Positions 1 to 7,050 of a stretch of 7,050 nt of DNA are shown here, piece by piece. How positions within the stretch are numbered: the first letter of the stretch is position 1; each line of letters begins with the position of its first letter. Source of the DNA: Comamonadaceae bacterium. Lineage in GTDB: Bacteria; Pseudomonadota; Gammaproteobacteria; Burkholderiales; Burkholderiaceae_C. Position numbers and translations under genes: made by a program. Under the pieces are notes generated by a model that saw nothing but the letters and a program-made list of their open reading frames with translations, ran no database searches and was not told the DNA's origin. Location of the stretch: contig JAAFHN010000133.1 of the NCBI GenBank assembly GCA_013298415.1, forward strand, positions 1 to 7,050. Direction: 5' to 3'.

Positions 1-4640
<4,640 letters not shown>

Positions 4641-4664
4641 GGCAGCGATTAGAGTCCATTAACT

Positions 4665-4682
4665 AGGGTAAACCCTTAAAAT
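4665..4682 (+). promoter_or_regulatory. Inverted repeat AGGGT-AA-ACCCT followed by a -10-like TAAAAT
   Basis: A 5-bp inverted repeat (arms 4665-4669 and 4672-4676, spacer AA) is followed directly by TAAAAT (4677-4682), which matches the sigma-70 -10 consensus at 5 of 6 positions. No good -35 hexamer stands 16-18 bases upstream. Transcription would begin near 4689-4690, at or next to the ATG of the acetyltransferase gene. The repeat could be an operator or an activator site compensating for the weak -35. This assignment rests on pattern and position only. Confidence 0.4.
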
Positions 4683-4689
4683 CGAGGGC

Positions 4690-5508
4690 ATGTTGAATGC
4701 CCCTACCTTGATTCGCGCTTCGGTGCAGGCGGGCATTGATGCGCTCACGCCACCGCCTGAGTTTGTGGATCGCTTGCTGAGCGGCACGCGCACCGAGCCC
4801 ATCAGCGATACCATGCCCCGCATGGACGCCAATGCGCTCGATGCCGATGGCGTGTTGCCCAACTTGCCTGAGCCAGGCCGCGACAAAAGCCGCCTGATCG
4901 TGCCGATGCGCACGCTCGGGCCTGCGCAGCGCGAGCGCGTCACCCAGCATTTGCTTGCGCTCAACCCCCAAGACCGCTACTTGCGCTTTGGCTACAGCGC
5001 CACAGACGAGATGGTGCGCCGCTATGTGGACGGCATCGATTTCGTGGGCGACGAGGTGTTTGGCATTTACAACCGCAAGCTGGAACTCGTGGCTGTGGCC
5101 CATCTGGCCGTGGCCAAACACGAAGGCTGCGAGCGCTGCGCCGAGTTTGGCGTGAGCGTGTTGCCGCCATCGCGGGGCAAGGGCTTTGGCTCCCGGCTTT
5201 TTGAGCGGGCGCTGATCCATGCGCGCAATGAAGGCGTGCAAATGCTCTTCATCCACGCCTTGAGCGAAAACGCACCGATGCTCAGCATTGCACGCAAGCA
5301 CGGTGCCACGATGGAGCGCCACGGCTCTGAAACCGAGGCATTTTTGCGACTCGCCCCCGCTGATTTCGAGTCGCGCCTGGAAGAAGCCGTGGAAGACTCA
5401 ATGGGCGAAATCGATTTCGAGCTGAAGCTCCAAGCCAGGCGTTTTTGGGCTGCCATCTCCGCGCTGCAAGGCGATGGGCAAGCGGCGGAAGGCGAAGGCC
5501 AGCGCTGA
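4690..5508 (+). CDS. GNAT-family N-acetyltransferase with N- and C-terminal extensions
   Basis: This 272-residue cytoplasmic protein is predicted to transfer an acetyl group from acetyl-CoA to an unknown amine. The GNAT core lies at roughly residues 70-220. The acetyl-CoA pyrophosphate-binding motif A appears as EFGVSV, then RGKGFG (residues 162-167, bases 5173-5190, matching Q/RxxGxG/A), then a helix FERALIHARNEG. A motif-B-like stretch follows (LSENAPMLSIARKHGA), typical of the last helix of the fold. About 65 residues precede the core and about 50 charged residues follow it, so it is longer than a minimal GNAT of about 150. A CxxC (CERC, bases 5128-5139) sits just before motif A. The start at 4690 has GAGGG only 1 base upstream, too close for a normal ribosome site; a leaderless transcript is possible (see the promoter entry), and the next in-frame alternative is GTG at 4723. 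Its substrate cannot be read from the sequence. It lies 49 bases after the UvrA-like gene on the same strand, but with its own promoter candidate. Confidence 0.9.
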   Translation: MLNAPTLIRASVQAGIDALTPPPEFVDRLLSGTRTEPISDTMPRMDANALDADGVLPNLPEPGRDKSRLIVPMRTLGPAQRERVTQHLLALNPQDRYLRFGYSATDEMVRRYVDGIDFVGDEVFGIYNRKLELVAVAHLAVAKHEGCERCAEFGVSVLPPSRGKGFGSRLFERALIHARNEGVQMLFIHALSENAPMLSIARKHGATMERHGSETEAFLRLAPADFESRLEEAVEDSMGEIDFELKLQARRFWAAISALQGDGQAAEGEGQR

Positions 5509-5539
5509 ACCTGTGTGCGGGCCTCAAGACGCTGTTTTT
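5500..5539 (+). terminator. Weak candidate terminator after the acetyltransferase gene
   Basis: CAGCG (5500-5504) can pair with CGCTG (5530-5534), which is followed at once by five T (5535-5539). A further TGA/TCA pairing is possible inside the loop. The stem overlaps the stop codon and the loop is long (25 bases), so this is weaker than a textbook intrinsic terminator. The alternative stem AGGCC (5496-5500) with GGCCT (5520-5524) competes with it. Confidence 0.3.
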
Positions 5540-5570
5540 GAACTATTTTCAGCCTGATGTCCCTGAATCT

Positions 5571-5582
5571 ATTGAATTCAAT
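5571..5582. repeat. Perfect 12-bp palindrome in the convergent gap
   Basis: ATTGAATTCAAT is its own reverse complement. It lies between the convergent acetyltransferase gene (ends 5508) and the secreted-protein operon (ends 5615), in a stretch that is visibly richer in A+T than the flanking genes. A second small stem, GCTTC (5583-5587) with GAAGC (5595-5599), follows it. Neither is followed by a convincing T-run on the strand where a terminator would be read, so the role is open: protein-binding site, part of a weak bidirectional terminator, or chance. Confidence 0.45.
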
Positions 5583-5614
5583 GCTTCCAAAAAAGAAGCT
5601 CTGATTTCTAAAGT

Positions 5615-6157
5615 TCAGCGCGGCACGGCGCTGCAATCCCCGGGTCGCACGCTGATGCTGCCGCCTTTGTCGCGAAGCACGAGCACTGCCTTCGCTCGGC
5701 TGTTTTCTCCCATGCTGAACGACTCGGAATGTTGCGCTTTGATACCCGCTGGGTCATTTGGCAGTGCGAAGCTCACACGCCAGTTGTCGCCCCAAGCGCG
5801 GTGGTCTTGCCAGCATTGGCAGAAGTTGGTGTTGCTGAACGCGCCGTTGGCGTTGCGAAAGGTTTTGCCCAGCTCGTAGGTGGTGTAGCCCACTTGCCAA
5901 AAGCCCTTCCACGTCCAGTAGGGCGTGGCCCGAGCTTCCGTGGGGTAAGCCGAAGCCACACAGATTTGGTTATCGTACTGAGTTGAGGGGCGCGGCGCAT
6001 CGCCGCGTTTGTCGCGCTCAGCAACCGCGGCTCGTGCCTCAGCGACTTGCGCGGGCGTGGGGTTGGTGCCCGGTACGGGATTGGCCAGCGCGACGCATGC
6101 CAAACTGGCCATGGCAACAGCCAATGCACGGTGTTTCAGGTCATGAAGGCTCGTCAT
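5615..6157 (-). CDS. Unrecognised exported protein, Trp-rich, four Cys in the mature part
   Basis: I do not recognise the family of this 180-residue protein. It starts with a short basic segment (KHR, residues 8-10) and a hydrophobic run to residue 25, ending VALA before Asn26, a good type I signal-peptidase site. The mature part begins with an Ala/Pro/Glu-rich stretch (26-60), followed by a compact domain with W81, W83, W87, W116, W122 and W126 and cysteines at 66, 113, 115 and 175. Four cysteines in an exported protein suggest two disulfides, formed in the periplasm or outside. The ATG at 6157 is chosen because GGTGATC (6167-6161, minus strand) matches the extended Shine-Dalgarno sequence at a suitable distance. 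An alternative GTG at 6166 overlaps the upstream stop as GTGA and would add three residues. It is the second gene of a pair, 5 bases after its partner, so translational coupling is likely. The signal peptide strongly favours this strand over the overlapping plus-strand frames. Confidence 0.77.
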   Translation of the reverse strand: MTSLHDLKHRALAVAMASLACVALANPVPGTNPTPAQVAEARAAVAERDKRGDAPRPSTQYDNQICVASAYPTEARATPYWTWKGFWQVGYTTYELGKTFRNANGAFSNTNFCQCWQDHRAWGDNWRVSFALPNDPAGIKAQHSESFSMGENSRAKAVLVLRDKGGSISVRPGDCSAVPR

Positions 6158-6162
6158 GTCGA

Positions 6163-6630
6163 TCACCCAAATCGCCCGCTGCCGATGTCACGCTTGCAAA
6201 CAAAATCCTGTCGCACACTGCCGTCGGCAGTGAACGTGGTCACATATGGCACGGTGTCGCCCTCGTTCAACTTGGCGTGCGCCGTTCCGCCGGCTTGCAT
6301 CAGCACCCCCGGCTCGAACTGGAAGGCAGGCTTCATCACGCCGCAAACGAAGCTGTCCCCGTCGATGAAACTGCGCCGCACTGTGATGCGCACATCCATC
6401 TTGATGATGCCTGTTTGCTGGCCTGTGGGGTTGCAGTCTTTGTTGCTCCAATGGCAAGCTTGGGAAGCGCCTGTGCGCAGGCTGGCCCAGAAGCCCTTGA
6501 CCACGGAGCCCGTCATGAACTCGGCCGTGCTGTGGACTGCGTCGTTTTGCACCTTGAACGCCAACACATGGGGCGTTGCCGCAAGGAGCGCGGCACTCAA
6601 GCACGCGCGCAGAACGTTCGGATTCGGCAT
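6163..6630 (-). CDS. Unrecognised exported protein, four Cys, first gene of a two-gene operon
   Basis: I cannot assign a family to this 155-residue protein. Residues 1-24 form a signal peptide: N-terminus MPNPNVLR, a hydrophobic core, and VLA before Phe25 as the cleavage site. The mature protein of about 131 residues has cysteines at 59, 66, 96 and 145, compatible with two disulfides, and looks beta-rich (alternating stretches such as MDVRITVRR and DTVPYVTTF). It contains KGFW at 45-48, a motif also present in the downstream gene product (84-87). The start at 6630 is preferred over an upstream in-frame start at 6699 because TGGAG stands 5 bases before the ATG and because the signal peptide then begins at the N-terminus. 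Its TGA stop (6165-6163) lies 5 bases before the next ATG. C10 in the signal peptide is not in a proper lipobox, so it is probably not a lipoprotein. Confidence 0.8.
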   Translation of the reverse strand: MPNPNVLRACLSAALLAATPHVLAFKVQNDAVHSTAEFMTGSVVKGFWASLRTGASQACHWSNKDCNPTGQQTGIIKMDVRITVRRSFIDGDSFVCGVMKPAFQFEPGVLMQAGGTAHAKLNEGDTVPYVTTFTADGSVRQDFVCKRDIGSGRFG

Positions 6631-6635
6631 AAAAA

Positions 6636-6640
6636 CTCCA
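6636..6640 (-). promoter_or_regulatory. Ribosome binding site deciding the start at 6630
   Basis: On the minus strand TGGAG is followed by five T and then ATG. The GGAG-to-ATG distance of 5 bases is within the usual range. It supports the shorter 155-residue reading over the 178-residue extension, whose extra N-terminus is not signal-like. Confidence 0.6.
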
Positions 6641-6659
6641 TTGGACTGAGACAAGCGCA

Positions 6660-6689
6660 ATGCTACGGCCAAACGCCACACACGCTCAA
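6660..6689 (-). promoter_or_regulatory. Candidate sigma-70 promoter for the secreted-protein operon
   Basis: Read on the minus strand, TTGAGC (6689-6684, 4 of 6 to the -35 consensus) and TAGCAT (6665-6660, 4 of 6 to the -10 consensus) are separated by 18 bases. Transcription would start near 6653, about 20 bases before the Shine-Dalgarno sequence. The position is right and the hexamers are mediocre, so this is a suggestion only. Confidence 0.35.
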
Positions 6690-6801
6690 CCCGAGACATC
6701 CGCTATACAACCAGAATCCGGCGCTCGATAGGGCTCCCCCGCATTTCCCTCAGAAGCCCGGCGAATGCCACGGCGGCGCATCAGCGCTCAGGTATCCTTG
6801 C

Positions 6802-7050
6802 TTGCCTGATTCACTACTGGGCGGTTCTCACCGCCTGCCCCCTGTGCCCGACCCTGCCACTGCCAAGCCCGAAGGGCATGGCGCCCCCCGCCGCGCATCG
6901 CCAAAAGACGAGCGGAGCCTCTTTCAGCGGCTCATCGAATTCATCAACCCCGGCCCGGACAGCAAGGCCGAGTTGATTGAAACCCTGGCCGAGGCTGAAG
7001 ACAACAACATCATAGGCAGCGACAGCCGCGCCATGCTCGAAGGCGTGTTG
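6802..7050 (+). CDS. corC: CorC/YbeX-type CBS-domain protein, C-terminus outside the window
   Basis: The frame is open to the right edge, giving 83 codons from TTG at 6802. After a Pro-rich N-terminus of about 35 residues comes a stretch that resembles the start of CorC: SLFQRLIEFINPGPDSK, then ELIETLAEAEDNNIIG, then SRAMLEGVL, which parallels the E. coli CorC segment ending DTRDMLEGVM just before the CBS pair. CorC is linked to magnesium and cobalt efflux with CorA and, under the name YbeX, to ribosome and translation phenotypes; in many proteobacteria it precedes lnt. The CBS and CorC_HlyC domains would lie outside the window. No in-frame ATG exists upstream of the conserved part. TTG at 6802 has CAGG (6789-6792) 9 bases upstream, while the GTG at 6844 has no ribosome site. 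The frame is also open further upstream, so the start is less certain than the identity. Confidence 0.85.
   Translation, partial: MPDSLLGGSHRLPPVPDPATAKPEGHGAPRRASPKDERSLFQRLIEFINPGPDSKAELIETLAEAEDNNIIGSDSRAMLEGVL
6820..6835 (+). other. GC-rich hairpin just inside the corC start
   Basis: GGCGGT (6820-6825) pairs perfectly with ACCGCC (6830-6835) around a TCTC tetraloop. If translation begins at TTG 6802 the hairpin lies at codons 7-12, where it could slow initiation. If the true start is GTG 6844 it would be in the leader. It is short and G+C is high here, so chance is possible. Confidence 0.35.

Noticed and set aside
4663..5322. 219-codon minus-strand frame opposite the acetyltransferase gene
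   Set aside because: The plus strand carries recognisable GNAT motifs; the antisense product has no domain-like features.
6083..6157. Lipoprotein signal (SLAC, Cys21) in the second exported protein
   Set aside because: Ser at -3 and Leu at -2 do not match the usual lipobox, and a good type I site (ALA before Asn26) follows four residues later. Not fully excluded.
6589..6630. Lipoprotein signal (Cys10) in the first exported protein
   Set aside because: The residues before the Cys (L-R-A) do not fit a lipobox and the hydrophobic core comes after the Cys; the VLA site at residue 24 is better.
6047..6649. 200-codon plus-strand frame opposite the secreted-protein operon, and a 144-codon plus frame at 5445-5879
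   Set aside because: The minus strand gives two signal peptides, good ribosome sites and tight operon spacing, while the plus frames give none of these.

Overview
The window is a high-GC stretch of bacterial chromosome with dense coding, G/C-ending codons and short gaps. The gene types (a double-length UvrA-like protein, a GNAT acetyltransferase, and a CorC start resembling betaproteobacterial CorC proteins) suggest a betaproteobacterium of the order Burkholderiales, perhaps Comamonadaceae. That placement is an inference from memory of protein families, not from a search.

Layout: (1) Positions 1-4640, plus strand, hold the last 1,545 residues of a very large UvrA-like ATPase. It is two UvrA modules fused head to tail, and its N-terminus lies outside the window. 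(2) A gap of 49 bases carries a short inverted repeat (AGGGT-AA-ACCCT) and a -10-like hexamer almost touching the next start codon. (3) 4690-5508, plus strand, is a GNAT-family acetyltransferase with extra N- and C-terminal stretches. (4) 5509-5614 is a convergent gap, more A+T-rich than its surroundings, with a 12-bp perfect palindrome. (5) 5615-6157 and 6163-6630, minus strand, are two small exported proteins that I do not recognise. Each has a signal peptide and four cysteines in the mature part, they are separated by 5 bases, and they share a KGFW motif. (6) 6631-6801 is a divergent gap with a candidate promoter for the minus-strand pair. (7) 6802 to the right edge, plus strand, is the first 83 codons of a CorC/YbeX-type CBS-domain protein, apparently starting at TTG.

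The UvrA-like protein and the GNAT run in the same direction, but the GNAT seems to have its own promoter, so a functional link is unproven. The two exported proteins look like a translationally coupled operon and probably act together in the cell envelope or outside it. CorC is a conserved housekeeping gene, in many proteobacteria followed by lnt, so the right edge probably re-enters core genome. The most interesting parts are the domain asymmetry of the double UvrA and the unrecognised secreted pair. I saw no RNA gene, CRISPR array, insertion sequence or phage signature.
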